A DNA stretch of 64,000 bases, taken from assembly GCA_958496175.1 (NCBI GenBank), contig OY292277.1, forward strand, positions 44,651,050 through 44,715,049, written 5' to 3'. A model generated the notes under the pieces. That model saw nothing but the letters and a program-made list of their open reading frames with translations, was not told the origin of the DNA and did not search any database. A program made the translations under genes and the position numbers. The stretch is from Sisyra terminalis (lineage: Eukaryota > Arthropoda > Insecta > Neuroptera > Sisyridae). Of this stretch, positions 46,567-58,601 are shown one piece after another. How positions within the stretch are numbered: position 1 is the first letter of the stretch; each line of letters opens with the position of its first letter.

Positions 46567-47555
46567 ACCAGACTGTTGTATCTAATATACACGGCTGATC
46601 TTTCAATTATCGAAGGAGTAATCATGGTTACTTATGCTGACGACACTGCACTGATGGCAGTAGGAAATGATCCTCCTGAGGTTTCTAACAAACTCCAGTG
46701 TACTCTAACAGAGTATTACAGATGGGCTGACAAGTTGAAAATATTAATAAAAAGAAGTCAGCCCGTGTTACTTTCACTACCCGAAAACATTACTGCCCAA
46801 CAGTAATGCACAAAAATATCGAGGTACCCCAAACGGATCATGTCAATTATTTGGGAATGTACCTGGATAGACGGCTAACTTGGACAAAACACATAAAAGA
46901 AAAAAGAAAGCAGTTTAACAAGAAATACGGAAAGTTTGATTACAGAAAGATTGATCATGAGTCATAGTTGACCATAGAAATTAATCAATAATAACAACCA
47001 ATTTGGACCTATGGAGTGGAATTTCGGGGCACAGCCTCCAACTCAAATGTGGAAATAATACAAAGATTTCAATCCAAAGTTCTGCGGACAATAATCGGTG
47101 CATCATGGTACATAAGTAATGTTAGAATCCACGACGATCTACAGGTGGAACATATGAAAGATGTGATCACTTGGAGAACGCGGGCTTATCAAACTAGACT
47201 TAATGATTATCCAAACCACGTTGCCTTGAATCTGCTTGATAACAGTGCGGATGTTAAGCGTCTCAAAAGAGTGTCGATACTTAACCTAACAGACCGATTT
47301 TAGTGATATTAGTTGTAAATGTCATTATATTTAAGAATACTATCTATACTATAATTATATTTAGAATATTATTCCTGTTGTTTTACTATAATTTTGAATG
47401 TTGATTGTGTCATTTGACACAACTAACCCACTTTGTAAGTGTGACATATTACAATTATTGCCAAGAGGCAAATGGTTTAAAAACAAAATTTGTTAATTAA
47501 AAAAAAAGTTTTTTTCAATAGAATTTATAGTTTTACCGGAAATCGAGATAAACCG
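46567..47555 (+). pseudogene. Jockey-clade LINE family 2, copy 3 with YADD box
   Basis: The plus strand reads LLYLIYTADLSIIEG, VTYADDTALMAVGNDPPEVS and YRWADKLK, covering the reverse transcriptase palm with an intact YADD box. After frameshifts it continues with YLGMYLDRRLTWTKHIKEK, then GTASNSNVEIIQRFQSKVLR, TIIGASWYISNVRIHDDLQ and NSADVKRLKRV, ending LTDRF (about 47303). A 3' UTR of about 200 bp follows, with GCCAAGAGGCAAATGGTTTA. The copy is 5'-truncated at the edge of the inverted-repeat element. Stops near 46805 and in the 46970 region inactivate it. It is the fullest of three copies. Confidence 0.87.
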
Positions 47556-47712
47556 TTTTATTACCTTTAAAAATTCTCTTCTTTCACTTTCCGACCTCAG
47601 ATCGCCTATAAATGGTTTTTACCATTTCGTTTTTGTTATATTTTTTTCCTTTTCCAAAGGGTTTTATCCTACTTGTATATTTTTTAAGTTTCAAAAATTA
47701 TCGACCCTGGTA

Positions 47713-48313
47713 TAGAGGTGTGAAAATTATTATACTCAAGACAACTCAAGAGAAAAAAATCACGTTTTTGTTTTTAAATTTCATAAATTTAAAAATTACA
47801 ATAATTTCACTCATCCTGGTACCCTCTTTTGTTTATAATTTATTTTCCCCACCCAAGCATGCTCTATACTATTTTTTTCGTCTATATTTTATTATGATGC
47901 CAAATCTAAATGAGTTTGGTAAACAGATCCACCCGTGTTGTAATGTTTAATTTTTTTAGTTTTTTCTTTATGGGATTAGCAACAGGACTATTTCCAGGCC
48001 AAGAAGGCACATTAATGTTAGAATTTTTTGAGAAATCCTAACTTTTTTGGCTTTATGGCAAAGAGCTTCATCCTGCATAAAGATAAAATGTTCTTCCGGA
48101 AGGCACTCTTTATTTTGAGACAATAACCTCGTTTCCAAGACTTGTATATATTGGTCTTACCTCATAGTATCTTCCACAATGTATATCTTACTGGTACCCT
48201 TTGCTGACATGCAGTTCTAAACCATTACTGACGTTAAATGTTTAACAGTCTGGGCGATATATTGCTGGAAGAAAGTAAAAATCTTCTTTAGTCTAATAAT
48301 TTTCACACCTCTG
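47713..48313 (-). mobile_element. Tc1-like DNA transposon, internally deleted
   Basis: Inverted ends: TAGAGGTGTGAAAATTATTA at 47713, and the reverse complement of the right end reads CAGAGGTGTGAAAATTATTA (ending at 48313). A TA precedes the left end. The right flank is CA, compatible with a mutated TA. At 601 bp it is about half of an autonomous element. It contains a transposase remnant on the minus strand. Confidence 0.87.
47850..48228 (-). pseudogene. Tc1-like transposase remnant
   Basis: One minus-strand frame (48228-47968) reads VMV-stop-NCMSAKGTSKIYIVEDTMR, stop, DQYIQVLETRLLSQ, ECLPEEHFIFMQDEALCHKA, KKV. This is the catalytic core around the second Asp (normally FQQDGAPCH). After a frameshift, SWPGNSPVANPIK stands where SPDLNPIE carries the third acidic residue, and here that Asp and Glu are both lost. 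The C-terminus ITTRVDLFTKLI, IWHH and QSM follows. The N-terminal DNA-binding half is deleted. It is clearly inactive, and the surrounding inverted ends support the assignment. Confidence 0.87.
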
Positions 48314-50157
48314 CATATAAACCATTTGTGATATGAAAGCTCAAAACAGGGACTGATTTGAAAGGTTTTGTTTTAATTTCATGAATAAAACGAATTTCTC
48401 TCTTTCTTTCATCACTTTCATATGAAATTTATTATTAATGGAATAAAAAAAACACATAAACCTCCCACCTCCCTCAACCCCATCAATTTTGCCGATTTAT
48501 TATCCATATCTATTTAAACCACTTCATCATTTCCAACATTATTACTTCAACAAAATATAAAACTATAAATATGACGCGATAAACGAAACTTATTTTTCTT
48601 GCCAACGATTTTGTCTCTCTAGTTATTGTAAATTCCACATTGTAAACTCACCCTTCCGTCATATTATTTGCCGTCAAAAAGCTCCACATCAATATTCACT
48701 CGTGTGAGACATTTATGAAGAGGGAAACACAACAGCGCATAATTCATCCCTTTCGGCGCAAAAACCGTTTGTAATTTCACTACAAAAACTAATATGACAA
48801 TTTCTTCACGAACTTGATGAAAAGTTCTTTGTATCGCTTTTTTTTTTGGTAAATGACAAAGTTGGCAAAGACAAACCGGTCGTCATACATTTCACTCAAT
48901 AAACGGCATTAAAACTTTGTTGAGGAAAACTTTTCGTGAAAATTATTTTATAGAAATCATGAATCTTTTGGTTTGAATTCAATTTGATGTTTGAAATTGA
49001 TCGAGGAAGTGGATATAAAATCGGAGGTAAAAAGTGCATAAAATTTAAATAATATTCCACCGAGTTTGAGTTGTGGAATCGTGGTGGCTGTGCCGAAGAA
49101 AAGACATTTGTGAGCTTTTTCTTCGCTATTTTTCTATAATAAACAGACGGCGAATAATACGAACCGAATAAATATGACATTAGACGAGAGTTGAGGAATA
49201 ATTCGGTAAATTTCATAACTCGGTTCGCCATATCAAGATTTGTCATCGTTGTCGGTGCCGCGTCTTCGACGATCGTTCAAGTGCATTTATTCATGCATAA
49301 CACTGATTCACGTAAGCTCTTCAGTTTGACATTTTGCTTTTCACATGGAGACAGCTTTTTACGGAGCTTACATGAAAAGATCTTTAGTGCTTTTTCGTAA
49401 CTTTTATTCGCTGCAACCCGTATTCGAAAGGAAGTACATTCGTTCGACTCAGGCAAATCTGCTAAGTGCGTGTTTGATCGGGATTCAGTCTATTTTCATT
49501 GTTTATCAGAAGAAGATTTATCTTCGGCTTTATCAGAGATCCTTCACAGTTGAACAATTTGTAGAGCTTTTACACACCAATGATACTATACACAAAAAAT
49601 AAATCACTTAGACTTCCAGTAAAGACTAATATTGACTTATTTTTAAGTTTCGTTTTTTATTTCTCTAAAAAAGAGACTTTAAAGAAAATATTTAAGCCAA
49701 ATTAAACATAAAACATTGGAAAATGGATATAAATGGTACAGTTGTTAAGGATAGTAATTGAAAACAATTAAAAGCCGGAAATCATTAAAATGTTAGGTGG
49801 CAAAATTTGAGCAAAAATAATAACACAAAAATGTCATTTTTTGTAGTTCATCGAACATACAACAAAAAATTATAATTTTTTAGCTTTAGATACTTTTAAA
49901 CATATTTAAAATCTTTTTTTAAGCCGTTAGGTAAATCTATAACCTTTTTGGTTCATCTTTCCATAATTAATGTTGTGTAAGATAGTGTAAAATAGTTTCT
50001 GCTACAATTGGTGTTACTCTCATTATTAATTATGCTTTATAGAAATGTATTTTATTTGATTTTTGAATTGATTGTTTTGATTTATTTTAATTTTTTTGAT
50101 TAATGCCAGGGTACCATTTATATTGGTGTAGACTCCATAATATATTCCTAAGGAACT
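48314..50157. other. Apparently unique non-coding DNA
   Basis: About 48480-49600 is CpG-richer, with long overlapping frames on both strands (116 codons minus at 49246-48896, 69 and 85 codons plus at 49191-49602). None has a recognisable domain. The C-terminus RLYQRSFTVEQFVELLHTND in the last frame looks protein-like but was not assigned. Confidence 0.35.
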
Positions 50158-50165
50158 TTGAGGAC

Positions 50166-50996
50166 TAGGGTGTTTTTTTTTTTGGGACTATATTTTTTTT
50201 TGCTCCCATGCTGAAATTTTGTTGGAAATACTTCAAAAAAAATTCCCTGAAAGATTGAGCTCTTAATATTAATATTAAGTACTCGCTCGCAGCGTGTGAA
50301 TATTTTCCATTTAAAATACACGTAAACTTTGATTTCTTTTTTCAATTTTTATAGCTCAGCAGCATTTTATGGTATCGCCTCGCTCAAAGTCGGGATTTTC
50401 TTACAATTGTATGCTCTACAAAAGTGCCTATTTTTAATAATTTTTAATAAGGAATAAAAATTCAATATTTTCTTAAATTTTACTCAATAATCCGTAAAAA
50501 TTTTATAGTAAGAGAAATTCAAGGCTCAATATCTCGAGAAATATCGATCTTAGCAATTTAGTTATCGGAAACTTTTTTGTAGGAAATTAAATTTCATATA
50601 AATTTGTCATTTACATTTTTTCTGTAGGTCTTGTAATTCATGAGTTACTGAGAGAGAAACGAGAAATCTATGAAAAATCTTAGTTTAGTGACCCGTACTA
50701 CCTCGCCCGTGTAAATTACGATTTTGCTGCAATAGGCACTTTTGTAGAGTATACAATTGTAAAAAATTCTCGACTTTGAGCGAGGCGATACTATAAAATG
50801 CCGCTGAGTTTTAAAAACTTAAAAAAAAAATCAAAGTTTACGTGTATTTTAAATGGAAAATATTCACACGCTGTGAGCGAGTACTTAATATTAATATTAA
50901 GAGCTCAAACTTTCAAGGAATTTTTATTTTGAAGTATTTCCGACAAAATTTCAGCATGGGAGCAAAAAAAAAAATGGTCCCAAAAAAAACACCCTA
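50166..50996. mobile_element. Long foldback element with perfect 8-bp target duplication
   Basis: TTGAGGAC occurs at 50158-50165 and at 50997-51004. The element begins TAGGGTGTTTTTTTTTTT and ends with the complementary AAAAAAAACACCCTA. The arms, roughly 50166-50440 and 50700-50996, are reverse complements and include TTGCTCCCATGCTGAAATTT, CTGAAAGATTGAGCTCTTAA and GCTCTACAAAAGTGCCTATT. Modules are shared with 1931-3135 and 32056-33066. It is non-coding and was probably moved by a hAT transposase, judging by duplication length. Confidence 0.92.
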
Positions 50997-51160
50997 TTGA
51001 GGACATTCCATAAGGATTACCATTTTAACCGATTCCACTAATTTACTTTAAAGTGTAATATTGGTGAATAATAAGTTATAAAAATTTTAATATTTGGTGT
51101 ACAGGAAAGTAATTTCGTTTTTAAAGTAATAGTCATTCAACTCTTATGTATCTGCTTCTA

Positions 51161-52032
51161 AGTAGGGTAGGGTAGGGTTTAAAGCTCCAATTTTACTATT
51201 CCGTAATGTATTGTGAAAACCATTCTATTATTTTGAAACGTATAATGGTAACCAAACAAACAAATATCTGGCCATGTTTAATTAAATTTTTAATATAATC
51301 ATCCTTATAGAAGTTTATCATTTTAAATTTTTCTTGACCTTGTCGTATGTCTCTTTTTGCCCCTTAGTAGGGGCAAAAGTTCCTGTATTTATTTTAAGTA
51401 TCTGACAGGTGTTATGAATTAATAACAGTATTTGAATCAATGAAATATTTCTGGATTTTTATTTGGAAAATTTTATTATAGTCATTTTAAACATAACATA
51501 AAACTCTTCTTTCTTTATAATAATATTGACATTAATTGTAACATAAGTAATATTTTTTATACCTTTATCTTAATTTAATCAAACTCATTGTTTCCTAAAT
51601 CCCAATTATAACAAACGAAGTATACGAACCCTCGGTTAAAAATCCAGTTTTCATGGGTCCATTACTTGCAAAGATTGCGTTGAATCCAATTTTCACGTGG
51701 CTGGGTAAGGAAAAGGTCCACGTGAACATTTTTACCCCAGTTATGTTCAAGTGTTTTTAATAAGTTTTAACTAGTTTACTGTTTAAATTAGCTAAAAACT
51801 AATAATAAATCCTGAAATATCACTAAATCTCATACACTATTAAATTATGTTTTAGTCTAGTCAAAGCAATATTACCGTTGGAAACCGAAAAGAATAATAA
51901 TTAAAAAGTTTGCTTTCGTTAAAATATCGAGGTGCCATCGTAAATGATTCTTATACTTCCTCATCCCTACCAATATAGTTAGCAATATGCCACTAGTATT
52001 TTAGATACCATTAAGCCCCACTTTACCCTACT
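51161..52032. mobile_element. Element with GGGT-rich terminal inverted repeats
   Basis: The left end AGTAGGGTAGGGTAGGGTTT and the reverse complement of the right end AGTAGGGTAAAGTGGGGCTT share a terminal repeat. The flank is TA on the left and TG on the right, which could be a decayed TA duplication. Inside lies a small palindrome TGCCCCTTAGTAGGGGCA near 51358. No transposase motif was found in any frame, so the superfamily is uncertain (Tc1/mariner or pogo-like is a guess). Confidence 0.5.
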
Positions 52033-55000
52033 TGAAAGTGGTACTAAAAACATTTTATGAGTAGAGTAACTTGCTGATTTATAAAAAATTAAAATACCCA
52101 AAAAATAAATCAAATACCCAAAAGTGCTCAAGCATTGTAAATAGAGAAAATTCTATCTCACAACACGGTACTGCAAGATTCCTCCAGAAGAAAAGCTCTG
52201 GAAAAAATAATCAAATAAAGGGGGAGGTGATGTTGCCGTACCCACTTTAATCATTCAAAGTTATTCCATTGGATTTCTATTTATTACAATTGTTACATTA
52301 TTAACTAAGTGGTACAGAAATTGAAAGCAAAAGTGATGTTCAAAATGTATTTTTTTGATATTTTTCTTGGTAATCAATTGATTTTTAATAATTTGACTTT
52401 AAAAATTTGCTAACTAGATGCTAAAAGATTGATTCTATTGAGGCTGCTTATGTTATTGATTTAAAATTGAAAGTTACAACAAAATGTTGTGTTTTAATTT
52501 TATATTAAAAAAACGAAATTATTTTCCGGTACACCTTATATAATCCCCAGCTATTAGCTGGACTGGTGGAGCAGTTTAGAATCGGAACACAAGCTGTATT
52601 TTTCAATAAAATGAATTTTTCACTTAAAATATATTAATTTTTATTATTGTGAAACTTCGAAATATGAAAAATTTTTAATTGAACACTTTGATTATTAATT
52701 TGATTGATAGATTAAGTTAGAATCCAAAATTGAGCTTAAAAGAAAAACTTAGTTTTCAAATTGGTAGTTCTTAGTAATAATTTCAACAAAATAAGCCTTT
52801 TCTATGATTAAAAGAAAAGTATCGACCATCTTTAAGTAATCGAGAGGTAATCAAGTTGTAGTATGGATTACAAATACTTAGGTTACAAAATTACTATGAT
52901 TCTCCTTCTTTATCAAAATTCATCTTAAATTCCAAGTATTCAAGTTATGTTTAAATTTGTGCTGATGCATGAAATAGATTGCATTTACTTTGCCAATTAA
53001 TAATGATATCAAACCACTGATTGGATTATGAATAAGAGTCATTGGATTGATTAATTGTTCAGTGGTTGATACAATTAACCAATCATGAAGTTCATATGTT
53101 AACTGATTGCTCTTCATTCCTAACAACCCTTTTGAACTAATAACATTTGAAGTTTGACGTCATAGTTATGGTATTTAAATTTTTGTGATATTAGGAACTT
53201 TAATTGAGTTGTTTAATTTTAAATTGCTGTTAGTCTTTTGCATATTTGGTAGAGTCATTTAAGGGTTTAAATTTGAATAGGGAATTGTATTTGATCAGCT
53301 CGTATTGATGAAAATTTTAAACAGGTTAGAGGTAGGTAAAAGAGTTAACTGTATTTTGTATTTATCACTTTTGAAGAAAACAGATCGATTTTGTCAAAAA
53401 AATTTAAAGTTTTTGAAGTAAAGCGGAAATTCTTTTGGAAATCAAACTATTTAAACATAAATTTTGCTTCTTATTCAAGAATTTAGTAATAACTTAGGGA
53501 ATGATGAAAATTCATGTCTTTTTTCACTCAATTTACATCCTCAATTCTAATATAACTGCAATTAAATGTTCACTTTTCCGGAGGAAACTATTCACATGTA
53601 AATATTGCTCTGATCAAATTTCATAGCGACCCGATTAACGGCAATAGAAATAATTGCAAAACCGCAATTTTATTTCACCAATATGCATACAAAAACGCGA
53701 AAATTGTATGCACTCATTTACGACTATTAAAATTTAAATGATCTACACTAGATTTTCCGTTTGGCTCCAAAACGGCAAAAGATTAATTTTAATTTCAATT
53801 AAAAACCAAACACCCTCCCCCACATATATACATATGTATATATATACCGCACCCATATTGGGAATAGATCAAACGAATTTTCATTCTGCAACAAAAATTA
53901 AAAGCCATCACAAGCAAACTGAAAACCGCACATTACACTAACAATGCAGTGCACTAGTAAAGCACGGATGGTCGCCGCAAAACATTCATAAATATTTATC
54001 TCCTTTGAAAATGCCAATGCATTCCTCTTTGAAAGAATACACACTACAAATATTTGTTCAATATTTCACATATTTTTATTGAATATAAATGTTAATTTTC
54101 AATTTGGTGCCGTACATTGGTCAAGTGCAACGCGAAAATGCACTCTTTTCAAATGAAGATTTAACCGCTATGTTTTCGTTACGGGGTGCTATTTGAAAAC
54201 GAATCAATGAGTTTGGTTTTGAATTGACCTATTTTATAATCCCTTTTTGTATTTTTCCAATAAATTTTTGCAAATAAATCACAATAATATCAAAACTAAA
54301 TGTTTTATTTTGAATTATTTGAGTTCTGAAAATGAAATGATTAATACTTTTACTTATATCAGCTTTAAGAGAATTTCTGTCTTATGTCTCTTTTTAATCA
54401 AAACTGGATTTTTACACCCCATTTTTTATTTATTTTTATTAGTTTAGTAGGTTTTTATAAAGTTAAAATTTATTTGAACAATAAAATTTCAAAGTGAATA
54501 TATAAAACTGCATATCTTTACTCAAAAGCTGTTTATGTAAGCAAAATATGCTTCATTCGCTTCAATATACTTTTCCTAAGGAGGTTTTATTACACTTAGA
54601 TGCCGGTTCCAAAAAAATGTTGTTTTTTAATCAATAAACTATGATATCGACTTTTTCATACTGTCTTTATTTTCATACAGTTCACCCCGTAAAAAAGATA
54701 TCAAAATATTTAAAAAAATATAAGCCATTTAGCGAGAAATCCAGGGAATAGGCAGTGTGCTGCAAAATTTCATATTTCAATGAAATAATGAGGATACCTT
54801 CATCGGATTTAATTTTCTTCGTTCGGATTATTCGTGATCTCCTCACATATTCATTTTCTTCACCTTTTCACCTTTCAATTTAAAAAAGATCTCAAAATTT
54901 TGGTGTTTGATCAACTTTTGTCCAAGTTATAAGTTTTCCAGTTGATAGATTTGGAATTGCTTCCAAAAATACCTTTAGATCATCATTTTTTACTTACGTT

Positions 55001-57014
55001 TTTGGTCGCTATTTTGTAGTGAAAATCACCAGATTAAATTTTTTTAAGCCAATGATACACTTTTCGATTGATAACAGTATTCTCCCCAAACGCTTATTGT
55101 ATGTTACATGCAGCTTTTGCAGTACTATTATTAGTACTAAGTTTATATCAACACAAAAAAAAATACAGGAATAACGGTAAAATTCAATATTCAAAACAGT
55201 TAATAAAAGGATCCACTTTCGAGAGAATCTCCTTTGATAAGGTGGAACCTATATTTTATATGCCCTAATAAGAGTTAGAAAAAGATTTCTTATGAATGCT
55301 TAAAACTTTGAAATAAATCAATCAACATTCACCTTAAGTAATGTGAAAGAAGTTATTTTGGCAATAGAATTAGAGATTATAATTTCAGTTGTCTTCATAG
55401 TTGTAGTAATTTAAAAAAACAGTTGCGGCCTAAGGATCATCGCCAAGAACTGATTTCTATATAATTTTTCTTCAACTCCTAATTGTATTAAGAAAAATAG
55501 TTGTGGAAATTTTGTTCTATATTTTCTATTATTTTTTTCGAGGGAAATTATGTAAAGGGGTGAATTATATCAGCTTAATGCAACTATTGACAATTATGTA
55601 CAAAATGCTAAATCTGAAATATATAAATTGTGTTATTTTTCTAATCTCGTAATGGGAAAATTGTCAGTTTTGCTCAACTTTTGAATTTTATAAAACATAG
55701 AGTTGCTAAAGACCTTAAAAGCAACATTAGATTACTAATAAAAAAGACTAGAGGATATCTAAAATTATAATCTAAAATTGATTTGCGAAATAAAATTTTA
55801 CTTATACGTCAATATTTAAACAAATATAAACAACAAATAAAGATACTAAACTCATTTTTTATTGTATTTTTGACCATTTCCCTCCTAGAGTCGCTATTAA
55901 TCAAGGGCTGGATGATTACTAGGAATGTTCCGGTTTTCATCAGTGCTGCTTTAAGCAGAATATCTCTTTGTTTATTTTTTCATTTGATACTTTGGTTTAT
56001 GGTTGAGAGGCCCCGTTTTTTCTGCATTAGGACAATGTGTCTCTTGGAATGTACTGCAATGCCCCAATCTTAATCTGGTATATATTTTATTTCTTTCTAA
56101 GCAATAGTTTGGAATAAACCATAGTCTTTAGCCCATCGTAGGATGTGTAATATATTATGAGTTATTTGATGAATTTGTTTCTCTTCTTTTGATATACTCT
56201 TCATTTCTTTGTACAAACATATAATCTTTTTTCTGATTTGAAAATGGTAAATGAAGTTTAAAAAATTTTCTTTTTAAATAATTTGCCGCATAAATAAGAC
56301 GCCGGCCTTTTAGTTCCCATTAACGATTAGTAGTGATCTGGTGCCTATAAATTGGTGATTTTCATTTTCTTGTAGAAGCTTAATTCTGTTTCGGATTTGA
56401 ATAATAAATTCGACCTTTTCGCTGCTGTTTATACTCTTTAAAATGTCCTAAAGCATCAAAAAAATATTGCTTATATCCCATCACTGTTTTGCTCATAGTA
56501 AATACAAATATCAGAACAAAAAATACTGCGAAAACATCTCTATTTTATTGATATTTAGAAAAGATTTGGTCTTTTAAGTCGTGACATTGTTCATAATAAT
56601 ACTTTTATAATAAGATCTATTGAAAAAATTCCCACAAAACAGGAATTAAATTTTAAATTAACACTACAGTTCAATAAATAAGAAAGTCACATTGATATGA
56701 AGGGATGATTCTCTTCTCGATATCCTCATTACTTTTTACCTTCCTCGATTAATATTTTTTCTATAAATTTTTCCAACTACTTTACATAATCTGTAATTCT
56801 CTTATTATCTTAGTCATTATTATCAGGTCAATTGCTCCAAATTGGAGACTTATTGCCTATTTCTCCTGTAGACTCAAATTTTGAAAGGAAATTAATAATT
56901 TTTTTTCCAATTTATTCAACCGACAAAAATCTTGAAATATCTTGCCCAGCACTAATTCTCATTACTCCTGGATCATTTTTTTTCTGAAACCAAATCCTTA
57001 ATATTAAATTCCTT
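52033..57014. other. Long stretch without recognised features
   Basis: No gene or mobile element is supported. 53500-54240 is somewhat CpG-richer and contains the palindromic run ACATATATACATATGTATAT near 53822. The minus strand around 56100-55880 gives a protein-like stretch (KIGALQYIPRDTLS, EILLKAALMKTGTFLVI) that may be an unrecognised retroelement scrap. Elsewhere the DNA is plain AT-rich. Confidence 0.4.
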
Positions 57015-57808
57015 AATATTAGTTTCGCGTTCTTGTTGGTGACAAATTTTAGGGATGATAATAGGCAAATTTTGCACAAAGACTTGTGCCATCTTAATTT
57101 TTTATCAAATAAAATTTTAGTTCGATCAAAGTTAGTTCATTTTAAATATTTTCCATTATCGATAAATGTGAAGTGACAGAAATGGAGAATCCAATAGATA
57201 AATGTGAAAGACAAGAACAACTACTTCAATTTATTTGTTACATTAATATTTAAAGTGACAAAGGCAGTAAATCAAACAACTAAATGACTAAGACAAGAAC
57301 AACAATATTATTTTTCCGTATCCCATTGCGATCGATCGATGTAATCCAAATTTGCGAAGAACGAACGTAGCCGAATTGAAAAAAATTGAAGGTCGAAATC
57401 TAATAAACAAGTTCATTTGTCTTTTTTGCAATAATTATTTCGCTAATATCTTAGAATTTAATTCCATTGCAGTTTTTTAATTGTTTGATAATAGACGAAT
57501 AAATTGTTGATAAACATGTGCAAATTATTGTTCTTAACGTTTTGTGATATTTTTGATGAAATCTTTTATAATATGATGGGTGAAAATTCCAATATCAAAA
57601 TGGAATGTAGTGAAGTTAGTGATAATTGGAGATAATAATTAATCAAAGGTAAAATGATTTGATGCTTTACTAATAATTTTTGCGATTGATTGATATATGT
57701 TTTGTTTTACTTTGTTTATAATTAATATTGTTTATGGAGCCTTTTTAGAATGAAATCCTAATTATTAGTTTTACGTTATTGAATGCGACAAATATTGAAG
57801 GTGGTAAT
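57015..57808 (+). repeat. Diverged duplicated block, copy 2 (partner at 27936-28690)
   Basis: The order and orientation match copy 1. It opens with TAGTTTCGCGTTCTTGTTGG and closes with a second variant of the same motif (TTAGTTTTACGTTATTGAAT) near 57766, as expected for a tandem-repeat unit. The start of another unit (AATTTTGCACAAAGGACTAA) resumes at about 58862 after a hAT insertion. Confidence 0.75.
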
Positions 57809-58160
57809 TAGACATCGGAATATATGCATTTGCATGTTTGCGTATGCAACTGCATATAATTCTATTTCTATAGCGTTATTGCATATTTTGGTACTTTTTA
57901 ACACATCCCCCTTACGTCAAGCTCTGAAAGTATTGTACCTTATATTGCTTTTTATCATCAGTCAAGCCCACGGATTACATAGAATTGTGGAAAAGATCAG
58001 AAACGAGTTCGAGTTAGTCAATTAATTTATGTCTTCTACAAAAAAAAATGTTTTTAAAAACACCATGGCGAATACAAGCATCTAAAGAGCAACTACCAAG
58101 CGTAGCACTACCCCCAGAACCGATATTAATACAGTGGGAACTTGATAGGAAGCTGTAATG

Positions 58161-58560
58161 TTTTATGCTGAAAATTTCGAAGCCATAAAAGATGTAGTTG
58201 GAAAATTTGACAAACCAAACCTCATTGCAATCAATTCAAACCAGCCGACGTTTAAGGATTCTTCAATCAAAAAAATATTGGTCTTAGTGCAACAAATTTC
58301 CTCACTATACTCGATGCAATTGAAAAACTAGACATATTCTTCTGTGTAAGTCTATGGAAATATTCGAAAAAATGATTAAACAGAATAACGCCTTTTCGAG
58401 TTAACTATCGCAATAAGTTAGTGGCAAATTAAATGCTGTTTTGCATACAAACTTCCCTCCTGAAGGAGCAAAGAAAATTGATCCATTTATAAACGGCACT
58501 TTTGAAGAGATCTCCGAAAATTTCGCCAAATTTCAAATTTCATCCGGTAACGTAGGTTCA
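58161..58560 (+). pseudogene. hAT transposase middle-region remnant
   Basis: A plus-strand frame from 58161 reads FYAENFEAIKDVVGKFD, then KPNLIAINSNQPTFKDSSIK and KILVLVQQISS. After a frameshift comes ILDAIEKLDIFF. This matches the segment after the 'TRWGTWL-A--YY' motif of hAT transposases ('YAKNFE-IK--V'), and AVLHTNFPPEGA-type sequence follows near 58435. TGG at about 58137 may be a relic of the TRWG motif. Stops and frame changes are frequent, and the catalytic and dimerisation ends are missing. It is enclosed by hAT-like ends. Confidence 0.7.
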
Positions 58561-58568
58561 TTTTCAGC

Positions 58569-58601
58569 TTTTCACCTTTTCACCTTTTCACCTTTTTCAC
58601 C
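58569..58601 (+). repeat. (TTTTCACC)n minisatellite
   Basis: Four tandem copies of TTTTCACC, the last with one extra T, inside the hAT element. Confidence 0.95.

Noticed and set aside
48896..49246. A 116-codon minus-strand frame, among the longest in the window
   Set aside because: No domain, no splice-compatible neighbours, and an overlapping frame of similar length on the other strand; length alone is not enough.
51350..51385. CRISPR-like or terminator-like hairpin GCCCC-GGGGC
   Set aside because: Eukaryotic context and a single copy; part of an inverted-terminal-repeat element.
55783..56073. Plus-strand 96-codon frame and the opposite-strand LRLGH-like text resembling a LINE RNase H tail
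   Set aside because: The resemblance needs several frame changes within 100 bp and no neighbouring LINE motif confirms it.
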